A stretch of DNA of 64,000 bases from Nocardia acididurans (GCF_016741815.1 NZ_JAERRJ010000012.1:124001-188000); one strand, 5' to 3'; positions 1-7,752 are shown, counted from the stretch's first letter. The notes: generated by a model not told the origin, from the sequence alone. Translations and numbers: made by a program.

Positions 1-1190
1 TCGTCGGGACTCGTGGTGGGGCGCACCAGGATCACGTCCTCCCCCGCCTCCGCACGGGCCTCCGCCTCGTCCGGATCGGTGACGACGACACCGGAAGCCA
101 GTCCGGGACAGGCGGATTCGCCGCGGGTGAGTGGTTCCTGCCCGCCGGTGTCACCCGAGGCCGGACGCAATACCTCGCGGACCTGCTCGGCGGTGACCCG
201 ATCCAGCGCCTCGTCCGCGCCGATCAGTCCCTCGTCGACCATGGCGACGGCGGCCCGCACCGCGGCCCGCGCCGACCGCTTGGCGGCTCGGGACTGCAGC
301 AGCCACAGGGTGCCGGATTCGACGGTGAACTCGACATCCTGGATATCGCGCCCATCGCGTTCCAGCAGCTGTGCGGCGGCGATGAGCCGCTCGTGCACGC
401 CGGGCTGGGTGGCGGCCAGCTCGTCGAGCGGGCGCGGGGTCAGCCGGCCCGACACCACATCCTCGCCCTGACCGCCGACCAGCCACTCACCGTAGACGGG
501 GCCGTCGCCGGTATTCGGGTTGCGACTGAAAAGCACACCCGTGCCGGACAATTCGTCGAGATTGCCGAACACCATGGCCTGCACGGTGACCGCGGTGCCG
601 AGCGTATCGGGCACCCCGCGATTACGGCGATAGGTCTTGGCGCGTGCCGAATCCCAGGAGCGGAACACCGCTTCGATCGCGCCGCGCAGCTGATCCCACG
701 GGTCCGCGGGCACCGGGCCGGTCGGGTCGCCGAGCACCGTCTCGCGGTACTGGTGTACGAAACGCTCACGAGTGTCGTTGGCGTACACCGGGTTCCGGGT
801 CTCCTCGGCGAGCGCCCGCTGCACCGCCTCGGTCATGCCGAGATTGAGGACGGTGTCCATCATGCCCGGCATGCTGATGGCCGCGCCCGAGCGCACCGAC
901 ACCAGCAGCGGCCGCCGCTCCGCGCCGAAGCCGCGCCCGGTGCCGCGCTCGATCATGGCGATCCCGGTGCGCACCTGCGCCCAGATCTCCTCGGCGATCG
1001 CGCCGCGCCGGGTGAAGTCGGCCCACGCGTCGGTGGTGATCACGAAGGCGGGCGGCACCGGCAGCCCGAGCGCCCGCATATGGTCGATGCTCCACGCCTT
1101 GCCGCCGATTCTGTCCCGCGACAGCCCGCAGGTGCCGTCGAGTTCGACGACGGTATCGGTTCGCAGCGCTTGCTCCGCTCCCGCGGTCAT
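1..1190 (-). CDS. ppdK: Pyruvate, phosphate dikinase, N-terminal part (runs off the window edge)
   Basis: The enzyme interconverts pyruvate, ATP and phosphate with phosphoenolpyruvate, AMP and pyrophosphate in the cytoplasm. About 396 codons are visible and the frame is still open at base 1, so the C-terminal half lies outside. The ATG at 1190 has an AAGGAG ribosome-binding site five bases upstream. The ATP-grasp domain carries the family signature VRSGAAISMPGMMDTVLNLG near residues 97-116. Later segments include 'SGTGVLFSRNPNTG' and 'DIQDVEFTVESG', followed by the start of the swivelling phosphohistidine domain (ACPGLASG). The catalytic histidine region would lie just past the edge. The family is clear. 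The first gene on the other strand starts 224 bp away, so the two share a divergent promoter region. Confidence 0.93.
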   Translation of the reverse strand, partial: MTAGAEQALRTDTVVELDGTCGLSRDRIGGKAWSIDHMRALGLPVPPAFVITTDAWADFTRRGAIAEEIWAQVRTGIAMIERGTGRGFGAERRPLLVSVRSGAAISMPGMMDTVLNLGMTEAVQRALAEETRNPVYANDTRERFVHQYRETVLGDPTGPVPADPWDQLRGAIEAVFRSWDSARAKTYRRNRGVPDTLGTAVTVQAMVFGNLDELSGTGVLFSRNPNTGDGPVYGEWLVGGQGEDVVSGRLTPRPLDELAATQPGVHERLIAAAQLLERDGRDIQDVEFTVESGTLWLLQSRAAKRSARAAVRAAVAMVDEGLIGADEALDRVTAEQVREVLRPASGDTGGQEPLTRGESACPGLASGVVVTDPDEAEARAEAGEDVILVRPTTSPD

Positions 1191-1414
1191 GTCACTCCTT
1201 CGATGTCGTGGAATTCGTCCGCCCGCACCCCTCGGGACCTGATATCGAGCGTGCCGGGTGACGGGGCACACGCCCAAGCGCCATCCCGATCAGCGGAACT
1301 GCCTAGTCGGCATATGACGGCGTGACACACCGGCGGCGGCGTGGCACGCCCGGTCAGCGGGATGGCACCGTAAAAACGGGCATCCCACACCGGGTCGTGC
1401 GGCAGGATGACGAC

Positions 1415-3034
1415 ATGGATCGGCGGCACGCGGCATCCATCGGCGGCATCTCCGGATCGGCTCCGATCTCGACGATTCCGGCCCTGGTGGCAGACCGGGC
1501 GCGGCGGTACCCCGACGCCGTCGCCGTCACCGGCCCCGAGGGGCGGCTCAGCTATGCCGAACTCGCCGAGCAGGTCGACGCCGTGACCCGCGCGGCCATC
1601 GCCTCCGGCCTCGAACCCGGCGACCGGGTCGGCATGTGGGCGCCCAACAGTCTGCGCTGGATCACCGCCGCCCTCGGCATGCTCGGCGCGGGCGCGACCC
1701 TGGTGCCGGTCAGCACCCGCTGGCGCGGACCCGAGACCGCGGAAGTGCTGGCGCGCGCCAAGGTTCGCTGCCTGTGCACCGTGCAGGAGTTCCTGGGCAA
1801 CGACTATCCGGGCATGCTCGCCGAATCCGGCCGCCGGCTACCGGATCTCGAACATCTCGTACTGCTGGACGAAGCGCCCGGGGAAGCCACGCCGGAGTGG
1901 GACACCAGCTCCTGGGCCGGATTCCTGGCCCCCGGAACCACGGTGCCGGATGCCCAGGCGGCACAGCGGTTCGCCGCGGTCGAACCCGACGCCGTCTCCG
2001 ACATCCTGTTCACCTCGGGCACCACGGGAGCGCCGAAAGGCGTACTGGCGACCCATCGTCAGACGCTGGAGGTGTTCGAGCGGTGGGCCGACGCGGTCAC
2101 GCTGCGGCCTCGTGATCGGTATCTGCTGGTCAACCCGTTCTCGCACACCTTCGGATACAAGGCGGGCATCATCGCGTGCCTGCTGCGCACGGCCACCATG
2201 GTGCCGATCGAACGCTTCGACGTCGCATTGGCGCTGAAACTCATCGAGAACGAGCGCATCACCGTATTGGCTGGGCCACCAACTCTTTTCACTGATCTGC
2301 TGCGGGCCGACCACTCCGGATATCTGCTCGGCTCACTGCGGCTGGCGGGCACCGGCGGCACCACCATCCCCGCGGAGCTGGTGGACCGCATCCGCGAGGA
2401 GCTCGGCGTGCCCTACGTTTTCACCGCCTACGGTCTCACCGAGTCGGTCGGCGTGGTGTCCGTGTGCCCGCCCGAAGCGCCCGCCGAGCTGATCGCCGGA
2501 ACGGTGGGAAAAGCGCTGCCGGACACCGAGATCCGCATCATCGACCGGGACGGGAACGCCGTCGCGGCCGGGGAACCCGGGGAGATCACCGTCAAAGGGC
2601 CCAATGTCATGCAGGGGTACCTGGACGATCCGGCGGCCACCGCCGCCGCCATCGACACCCGCGGATACCTGCACACCGGTGATATCGGCACCCTCGGGGC
2701 CGATGGCTACCTGCGCATCACCGATCGCCTCAAGGACATGTACATAGTCGGCGGCTTCAACGCCTACCCCGCCGAAATCGAACAGATCCTGTTGCAGCAC
2801 CCCGATATTCACGAGGTGGCCGTGGTCGGCATCCCCGATCCCCGGCTGGGAGAGGTGGGCCGCGCGGTCGTCGTCCTCGCCGATCACGCCGCGCCCGACG
2901 CCACCGCCCTCATCGACTGGGCGCGCCCCCGCATGGCGGGCTACAAACTCCCCCGCGAGATCGTCTTCGCCGACGCGCTGCCCCGTAACCCGGGCGGCAA
3001 AGTCCTCAAAGACCAACTGCGCCGGGGCAACTGA
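1415..3034 (+). CDS. FadD3-like acyl-CoA synthetase (AMP-forming)
   Basis: This 539-residue ANL-superfamily ligase would activate a carboxylic acid to its CoA thioester through an acyl-adenylate. The phosphate-binding loop FTSGTTGAPKG lies near residue 190. The motif YGLTE, the hinge region 'LRITDRLKDMYIVGGFNAYP' and the C-terminal catalytic lysine in NPGGKVLK are all present. The overall sequence resembles mycobacterial FadD3, which activates the C/D-ring acid HIP in steroid breakdown, including 'NPFSHTFGYKAGI' and 'YGLTESVGVVSVC'. The substrate is inferred, not shown. I chose the ATG at 1415, after AGGATG, over the upstream in-frame start at 1322, whose extra 31 residues look non-coding. 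A steroid-type gene island lies about 12 kb downstream and may be related. Confidence 0.88.
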   Translation: MDRRHAASIGGISGSAPISTIPALVADRARRYPDAVAVTGPEGRLSYAELAEQVDAVTRAAIASGLEPGDRVGMWAPNSLRWITAALGMLGAGATLVPVSTRWRGPETAEVLARAKVRCLCTVQEFLGNDYPGMLAESGRRLPDLEHLVLLDEAPGEATPEWDTSSWAGFLAPGTTVPDAQAAQRFAAVEPDAVSDILFTSGTTGAPKGVLATHRQTLEVFERWADAVTLRPRDRYLLVNPFSHTFGYKAGIIACLLRTATMVPIERFDVALALKLIENERITVLAGPPTLFTDLLRADHSGYLLGSLRLAGTGGTTIPAELVDRIREELGVPYVFTAYGLTESVGVVSVCPPEAPAELIAGTVGKALPDTEIRIIDRDGNAVAAGEPGEITVKGPNVMQGYLDDPAATAAAIDTRGYLHTGDIGTLGADGYLRITDRLKDMYIVGGFNAYPAEIEQILLQHPDIHEVAVVGIPDPRLGEVGRAVVVLADHAAPDATALIDWARPRMAGYKLPREIVFADALPRNPGGKVLKDQLRRGN

Positions 3035-3212
3035 ATAATCGGTTTCCCTTCCCGCGCAGGGCTGTTAGCGTCATAGCCAGCATCGACGGCAACGACATGA
3101 AAGGGACGGCAATGCATCACTATTCGGCTTCAGCGCCATACGCGTCCCATCATCGAGTCGTCGAGGAATCCTAGCCCTGCGGGCAATTCCTCTCCCTCAC
3201 ACTGTTTTCCAT

Positions 3213-3286
3213 GGACAGGTAGCTCCAATTGGCAGAGCGGCTGTCTTACACACAGTAGGTTGCGGGTTCGAATCCCTCCCGGTCCA
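3213..3286 (+). tRNA. tRNA-Val (anticodon UAC)
   Basis: A 74-base cloverleaf can be folded by eye. It has a 7-bp acceptor, a GCTC/GAGC D stem, an anticodon stem GCTGT/ACAGT around loop CTTACAC (anticodon TAC), a 5-base variable loop and T loop TTCGAAT. The discriminator base is A. There are two apparent mismatches: A5 opposite G68 in the acceptor and C50 opposite T64 in the T stem. No CCA is encoded; the sequence continues TCC. The call as valine rests on the anticodon and A73. Confidence 0.85.
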
Positions 3287-3292
3287 TCCCAT

Positions 3293-3370
3293 GCTGGACG
3301 ATGCCGAAGTGGTCGAGGCATCAGTTTGTGACACTGATCCAAGCGGGTTCGAGTCCCGTCGTTCAGCCCA
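3293..3370 (+). tRNA. tRNA-His (anticodon GUG), CCA encoded
   Basis: The anticodon stem TCAGT/ACTGA encloses loop TTGTGAC, giving anticodon GTG. The acceptor CTGGACG pairs with CGTTCAG, with one G-T. A G lies at position -1 (base 3293) opposite a C at position 73, the hallmark that histidyl-tRNA synthetase recognises, so the identity is well supported. The T arm is GCGGG-TTCGAGT-CCCGT. The mature CCA end is encoded at 3368-3370. The gene starts 7 bases after tRNA-Val and ends one base before tRNA-Tyr. Confidence 0.88.
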
Positions 3371-3371
3371 C

Positions 3372-3454
3372 GGGGGCGATGAGCCTGGTGGCTCACCCTG
3401 ACTGTAAATCAGGCGCCTACGCGCAGGTGGGTTCGATCCCCACCGCCCCCACCA
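3372..3454 (+). tRNA. tRNA-Tyr (anticodon GUA), long variable arm, CCA encoded
   Basis: The acceptor GGGGGCG pairs perfectly with CGCCCCC. The anticodon stem CCTGA/TCAGG encloses CTGTAAA (anticodon GTA). A long variable arm (GCG...CGC) marks it as a class II tRNA, as expected for bacterial tyrosine tRNA. The T arm is GTGGG-TTCGATC-CCCAC. A73 is followed by an encoded CCA at 3452-3454. The 3' half is overlapped on the other strand by the end of the DUF488 reading frame. Confidence 0.92.
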
Positions 3455-3893
3455 GACGCGCGGCCACCAGTGAGCGATGACAGGCCTGCGGATCGCGTTC
3501 TACGCAGAACAGGGCCGTCACCGTGTCGCTCGGTAGGTCGGCCAGCAGTGCGCCCGGGTCGAACGGGTCGAGGATCTCGCGGGTGTAGCGCTCGCGGTAT
3601 TCCGGTGCCAGTGCGATGCGGTTGCGCTTGCCCACGCCCTGGCGGTCGTCCTCGCGGTATTGGAGTTGGCGTAATTCGGTGGTCGGGGCGAGTGCCTTGA
3701 CGTGCCGGTAGGCGATGCCCGCCTCGGCGAGAGCCCGTTGCAGCCGTTGGGAATTCGCCCAGGAGTAGTCGGGTCCGCGGACGCCGCGGCGCTGGCGCAG
3801 GTCGAGCAGCAGTCCCACGCGGGCGGTGGCGAGCTGCTCGAGGAAGGTCTCGGCGGTGAAGCCGTAGACGCCGACTGTCGTGATTCGCTTCAT
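3417..3893 (-). CDS. DUF488 family protein
   Basis: This 158-residue protein has the DUF488 hallmarks: an N-terminal 'TVGVYGFTAETFLEQL' beta-alpha unit, 'LLLDLRQRRGVRG', and a C-terminal CxxxxxxCHRxLVA motif (CVERDPQACHRSLVA). Its biochemical role is not established. I chose the ATG at 3893 because it begins directly at the conserved strand; an upstream in-frame start at 3929 adds a proline/arginine-rich stretch. The last dozen residues (after LVAARL) are encoded antisense to tRNA-Tyr, so the frame runs about 35 bases into the tRNA gene. It follows the NTF2-like gene by 46 bp and may be co-transcribed with it. Confidence 0.85.
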   Translation of the reverse strand: MKRITTVGVYGFTAETFLEQLATARVGLLLDLRQRRGVRGPDYSWANSQRLQRALAEAGIAYRHVKALAPTTELRQLQYREDDRQGVGKRNRIALAPEYRERYTREILDPFDPGALLADLPSDTVTALFCVERDPQACHRSLVAARLVGAVGIEPTCA

Positions 3894-3939
3894 CGCAGGT
3901 CGCGGTGGACGCGGGCGAACCGCGCCCACCGCTACTCCA

Positions 3940-4293
3940 CTACGCCTGGAAAACCGGCTGGTCCAGGACCCACAGCCAGGAGCCGTCCGGCTGGCGGCGG
4001 GCGATCTCGACGGTCACGTCGCCGTTGGTCAGCGTGGCCGCTGTCAGGGCGAGATCCCCGCTCACCAGCGCCGGATGCAGACGGCCCGGCTCGAGTACCG
4101 GCGCGGCCGCGACGAACTGCTCGTACACCTTGCGGATCTCCGCGTGCCCGGTCGCCAGGTTGCCGGGCGGGAACGCCAGCACGGCGTCCGGCTCGTACAA
4201 CGCCACCAGCCCGTCCACGTCACCCGCATTGGCGAGTTCGACGAAGTACTTGCCCAGGTCGTTCGGCTCGGTGGCCACTTTCTTGTTGGTCAT
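3940..4293 (-). CDS. SnoaL/NTF2-like small protein
   Basis: This is a 117-residue protein of the NTF2-like fold (SnoaL/DUF4440 type), with the early helix 'DLGKYFVELANAGDVDGLVALYEPDAVL', then 'GHAEIRKVYEQF', and a strand-rich C-terminal half ending in 'DGSWLWVLDQPVF'. Members act as small-molecule isomerases, cyclases or binding domains, and the substrate here is unknown. The gene is divergent from a WYL regulator, with 62 bp and a palindrome between the two starts. This suggests it is that regulator's target. Confidence 0.8.
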   Translation of the reverse strand: MTNKKVATEPNDLGKYFVELANAGDVDGLVALYEPDAVLAFPPGNLATGHAEIRKVYEQFVAAAPVLEPGRLHPALVSGDLALTAATLTNGDVTVEIARRQPDGSWLWVLDQPVFQA

Positions 4294-4314
4294 ACTGTAA
4301 GCCTGTCAATGAAT

Positions 4315-4333
4315 CACGACATCCTGTGTCATG
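4315..4333. promoter_or_regulatory. Imperfect 19-bp palindrome between divergent NTF2-like and WYL genes
   Basis: The sequence CACGACATCCTGTGTCATG is an imperfect inverted repeat, with half-sites CAyGACA and TGTCrTG around a short spacer. It sits 22 bp from each start codon in the 62-bp divergent interval. That is the expected place for a local repressor or autoregulator operator. No binding data are implied. Confidence 0.45.
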
Positions 4334-4355
4334 TATTCCGGAGAAAGATTTTCTT

Positions 4356-5330
4356 ATGCGAGCTGACCGTCTGGTCTCGATGGTGCTGCTGCTGCGACAG
4401 CACGGTCAGCTGTCCGCGGCCGCCCTCGCCCGCGAGCTCGAGGTGTCCACGCGCACCGTCCTGCGCGATATCGAGGCGCTGTCCGCGGCCGGGGTGCCGG
4501 TGTACGCCGAACGCGGCCGGCACGGCGGATTCGCCCTGCTCCCCGGCTTCCGCACCGAACTCACCGGACTGAACCACGATGAGGCGCTGGCCCTGCTGGT
4601 CGCCGGATCACGGCGTGGCGCACAGACTTTCGGCCTCGCCCCGGCCCTGGCCTCGGCCATGCGCAAGGTGGTCGACGCACTCCCCGAAAGCTATCGGGCC
4701 ACCGCCGCCGACGCGGCCGAGCGCCTGCTCATCGACCCGGAAACAGATCTGCTCGCCCGCCGCCTGACCCCCGAGGAGGTCCCCGACGCCGTCGCCGCGG
4801 AAGTCCGCCGGGCGGTCTTCGCCGGGCACAAACTCCGCATCCACTACGCCGCCGCCGACCAGCCCGCCCAGTGGCGCACGATCGACCCCATCGGCCTGGT
4901 CACCGCCCGCGGCCAGGCCTACCTGCTGGCCACGCGCTCCGGCGCCGACCGCACCTACCGGCTCTCCCGCATCCTCGCCGCCCAGGAACTCGACGAACCC
5001 GCCCAACGCCCCGACCGCGTCGACCTCGGCCGCGCCTGGCAGGAACGCAGCACCCGCTTCCGCACCGGCGGCGACCAGGTCACCGTCCGGCTGCGGCTGC
5101 ACCCCAGCCGCCGCGGCGAGTTGGCCGGCACCGCCCTGGCCATCCTCACCGAGGAGCCCGACGCCGACGACTGGCTCATGCTGGAAGCCACCTTCCAGGA
5201 TTCCCGCCACGCCGAATGGGCGCTGTGGCAATTGGCCACCCAGGCCGAAGCCCTTGCCCCCCAATGGCTCCGCACCGCCCTGCACGACCGTGCCACCGCC
5301 ATGGCCGCCCGCTACCGCGCCGACGAGTGA
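4356..5330 (+). CDS. YafY-type transcriptional regulator with HTH and WYL domains
   Basis: This is a 324-residue regulator. An N-terminal HTH (residues about 8-55, 'AAALARELEVSTRTVLRDIE') precedes a WYL-type ligand-sensing domain (about 145-225, including 'GHKLRIHYAAADQPAQWRTI' and 'PIGLVTARGQAYLLA'). A C-terminal WCX-like extension follows. WYL domains bind small ligands or nucleic acid; the ligand is unknown here. I chose the ATG at 4356 because GGAGAAAG precedes it and the HTH begins directly after. The much longer upstream frame crosses other genes and is not real. It probably controls the divergent NTF2-like gene through the palindrome at 4315. Confidence 0.9.
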   Translation: MRADRLVSMVLLLRQHGQLSAAALARELEVSTRTVLRDIEALSAAGVPVYAERGRHGGFALLPGFRTELTGLNHDEALALLVAGSRRGAQTFGLAPALASAMRKVVDALPESYRATAADAAERLLIDPETDLLARRLTPEEVPDAVAAEVRRAVFAGHKLRIHYAAADQPAQWRTIDPIGLVTARGQAYLLATRSGADRTYRLSRILAAQELDEPAQRPDRVDLGRAWQERSTRFRTGGDQVTVRLRLHPSRRGELAGTALAILTEEPDADDWLMLEATFQDSRHAEWALWQLATQAEALAPQWLRTALHDRATAMAARYRADE

Positions 5331-5374
5331 AAGTTGGGATCGGTAGAGCGCCCTTCGCACCATCTACTTACCGC

Positions 5375-5758
5375 ATGACATCTTCTCAACCGCACTCCAC
5401 CGGCCTGGACAAGAAGACCAGCGCGATCCTGTCCTACGCCCTCGGCTGGCTCACCGGCATCGTCTTCCTCTTCCTGGGAAAACACGACCCCGACGTGAAA
5501 TTCCATGCCGCACAATCGATCATCTTCTTCGGAGCGGTCTCCATCACCAATATCGCCCTGACCATCATCGGCTCACTCCTCGGCGCACTGGGCATCCTCT
5601 TCACCCTCGCCGGCCTGGCCCTGACCGTCTTCACCCTCGTCATCTGGATCATGGCCATGATCCAGGCGAACAACGCCGCCGGCGCCCGCACCGAACTCCC
5701 CGTAGTCGGAAAACTCACCGCCCCCTACGCCGACCGACTGGCCACCTCGGTCGCATAA
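5375..5758 (+). CDS. DUF4870-type small membrane protein
   Basis: This 127-residue protein has a short polar N-terminus and a 'LSYALGWLTGIVFLFL' helix. It then has the pattern 'DPDVKFHAAQSIIFFG' (typical of DUF4870/Tic20-like proteins) and two more hydrophobic helices, with 'VIWIMAMIQANNAAGARTELP' near the end. It should lie in the cytoplasmic membrane with three or four segments. Its function is not known. It follows the WYL gene by 44 bp on the same strand and ends just before a strong hairpin. Confidence 0.85.
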   Translation: MTSSQPHSTGLDKKTSAILSYALGWLTGIVFLFLGKHDPDVKFHAAQSIIFFGAVSITNIALTIIGSLLGALGILFTLAGLALTVFTLVIWIMAMIQANNAAGARTELPVVGKLTAPYADRLATSVA

Positions 5759-5781
5759 CCCGCACACCCATCCCAAAAACC

Positions 5782-5808
5782 AACGGCCCGAGCCCATCTC
5801 GGGCCGTT
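5782..5808 (+). terminator. Hairpin terminator after the DUF4870 gene
   Basis: An 11-bp perfect stem AACGGCCCGAG/CTCGGGCCGTT with loop CCCAT lies 23 bp after the DUF4870 stop. There is no U-tract, as is usual for actinobacterial intrinsic terminators. Confidence 0.7.
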
Positions 5809-5937
5809 GCCGTTCACACGAATCAGCGAAACTATAGGTTTGTTCTATGCGTACGCAGATCTGAACCATGAAGACTGGCCATCGCAGGCGAGGCTCGGGG
5901 CCGTCGCAGTATCCGCACATGCCGAGGACAGCCCCGA

Positions 5938-5961
5938 AGGTCCCGCTGGACAGCGGGACCT
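5938..5961 (-). terminator. Hairpin terminator downstream of the small hypothetical gene
   Basis: A 10-bp perfect stem AGGTCCCGCT/AGCGGGACCT with loop GGAC lies 6 bp beyond the stop of the minus-strand gene at 5968. Between 5809 and 5937 I see no gene or other structure. Confidence 0.65.
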
Positions 5962-5967
5962 CGCTGG

Positions 5968-6201
5968 TCAGCCCGCGTGAACCTTGATGGCGCAGAGCCG
6001 GTTTTCGACCTTCTGAACGACGATGGTGAGCCTCTGTAGGTTGAGCTCCGGGTCGTCATTCCCATAGAGAATGACTCTGGATGACACATCCGGGATGGGC
6101 AGTTGGAGAGTGCTTCCATCTGCACGGGTGACCGAGTTGGTCTCGAGATCGAAAGTCCCTCCGACGAGGTCCTGGTAGGTTGCGACATCCAGATTTGGCA
6201 T
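5968..6201 (-). CDS. Hypothetical protein, 77 residues
   Basis: I do not recognise the family. From the ATG at 6201 the protein reads as a compact, strand-rich domain with segments such as 'YQDLVGGTFDLETNSV', 'LQLPIPDVSSRVILYG' and 'LQRLTIVVQKVENR'. No membrane segment or signal peptide is visible. An earlier in-frame ATG at 6246 is possible; neither has a clear ribosome-binding site. The gene is less GC-biased than its neighbours, which hints at later arrival. A hairpin terminator directly downstream supports it being expressed. Confidence 0.5.
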   Translation of the reverse strand: MPNLDVATYQDLVGGTFDLETNSVTRADGSTLQLPIPDVSSRVILYGNDDPELNLQRLTIVVQKVENRLCAIKVHAG

Positions 6202-6474
6202 ACACAGATGTACACACGGTCTGTTGTGATTCGCGGCGAGATTCATTCCCGTACAACTCGAACGAGATCACTCCCACCGTGCGCTCATGCCGCTGATCGC
6301 ACAAGAGGCGGGCGCCCGCCGTTGTCGGCAGGCGATGGTTCCGACTCAGCACCTCTGCGCCGGCGACGTCGCCGATGTCGGGTTATCTGATGTCTTTGGC
6401 TAACGTCTTGAGCGACGCGGCCGAACGGTCGGTGGCGGCCGGAGTGATTCGGCGGGGTTGGAGGGGTGGGGCGG

Positions 6475-7548
6475 ATGGGGCAGATCCTGTTGTCGGCGTT
6501 GGTCGCGTTGACGGTGTCGATCACGTTGACACCGATGCTGATCAAACTGTTCGCTCGCCGAGGGCTCGGTCAGGAAATCCGGGCCGAGGTACCACAACAC
6601 CAAAGGAAACGCGGCACCCCGACGATGGGCGGTATCGCGATCCTGATCGGTATCTGGGCCGGATATCTGGGCTCGCACCTGGTCGGGATCCGTTACGACG
6701 CACCGGGTGTAACGGCCTCCGGATTGCTGGTGCTGGGGTTGACCACCGCACTGGGCGTGGTCGGATTCCTCGATGACTTCATCAAGCTGTACAAGCGCCG
6801 CAATCTCGGATTGACCGCTGCCGGAAAGTATCTCGGCCAATTCGCCGCCGCTGTCGTATTCGGCGTGCTGGCGTTGCGGTTTCCCGACAGCACCGGGGTG
6901 ACACCGGGCAGCCGGTATGTGTCCTTCGTTCGCGACTACACCACCGTCTCTGTCGGGGTCGTCGGATTCCTGCTGATCGTGTTGTTCCTGATCGCGGCCT
7001 GGTCCAACGCGGTGAACATCACCGACGGACTCGATGGGCTGGTGGCCGGATCTATGAGCTTCGCGCTGGGCGCTTACGTCATCATCACGTTCTGGCAATA
7101 CACCAACGCCTGCGCCACCACCCCCGAGACCGGTTGCTACGACGTGCGCGACCCGCTCGACCTCGCGGTAGTCTGCGCTGCCGGAGTGGGGGCCTGCCTC
7201 GGATTCCTGTGGTGGAACGCAGCACCCGCCAAAATCATCATGGGCGACACCGGATCGCTGGCCTTGGGTGGATTGCTCGCCGGTCTGTCGATCACCACCC
7301 GAACCGAGTTGCTGATGGTCGTAGTCGGCGCCTTGTACTGCGCCGAGATCCTTTCGGTACTACTGCAAATCGTCGTGTTCCGCACCACTCGTAACCGGCT
7401 GTTCAAAATGGCACCGTTCCACCACCACTTCGAGCTCAGCGATTGGGCCGAAACCACCATTACCATCCGCTTCTGGCTACTCGGCGGAAGTTCCGCGGCG
7501 GTCGGGTTGATGCTGTTCTACGGCGAATACCTCGCCGCAGTCGGATGA
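6475..7548 (+). CDS. mraY: Phospho-N-acetylmuramoyl-pentapeptide-transferase (MraY), isolated copy
   Basis: MraY transfers phospho-MurNAc-pentapeptide from UDP to undecaprenyl phosphate, making lipid I at the inner face of the membrane. This 357-residue protein has the expected length and about ten membrane segments. It keeps the signature motifs 'KRGTPTMGG', 'GVVGFLDDFIKLYKRRNLGL', 'NAVNITDGLDGLVAG', 'IIMGDTGSLALGG' and 'FKMAPFHHHFELSDWAE', so the catalytic aspartates and the histidine loop are intact. The ATG at 6475 follows GGAGGGG and matches the usual N-terminus; a GTG at 6466 is the alternative. mraY normally sits between murF and murD in the dcw cluster. Here none of those genes is nearby, which suggests a second copy. 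A target-duplication role is one possibility but is not shown. Confidence 0.95.
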   Translation: MGQILLSALVALTVSITLTPMLIKLFARRGLGQEIRAEVPQHQRKRGTPTMGGIAILIGIWAGYLGSHLVGIRYDAPGVTASGLLVLGLTTALGVVGFLDDFIKLYKRRNLGLTAAGKYLGQFAAAVVFGVLALRFPDSTGVTPGSRYVSFVRDYTTVSVGVVGFLLIVLFLIAAWSNAVNITDGLDGLVAGSMSFALGAYVIITFWQYTNACATTPETGCYDVRDPLDLAVVCAAGVGACLGFLWWNAAPAKIIMGDTGSLALGGLLAGLSITTRTELLMVVVGALYCAEILSVLLQIVVFRTTRNRLFKMAPFHHHFELSDWAETTITIRFWLLGGSSAAVGLMLFYGEYLAAVG

Positions 7549-7752
7549 CCGACCCGCGCCGGATGGTACTTGGGTGCTGGTGAAGTTCGATTGAATGCCG
7601 CGGCGAGTGGGGGTGGCACGAATCAGCAGCGGGCCGGAATCGGAGTGTGCGGCGGAGGGCGGCCACGCCGAGGGACATGATGAGGATGGCCACCCACCAG
7701 CCGGGAGCGAACAGGCGCAGGAGCAGCGCCAGCAGGATTACCCCGGAACCGG

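Noticed and set aside
3130..3396. Minus-strand ORF of 88 codons across the tRNA genes
   Set aside because: It is antisense to three good tRNA cloverleafs and reads the familiar tRNA-antisense peptide (such as GPGGIRTRNLLC). Not a protein gene.
5832..6215. 127-codon minus-strand ORF overlapping the 77-residue gene
   Set aside because: Composition is Ser/Arg-rich and irregular, it runs through the terminator hairpin, and the other frame (5968-6201) looks more protein-like.
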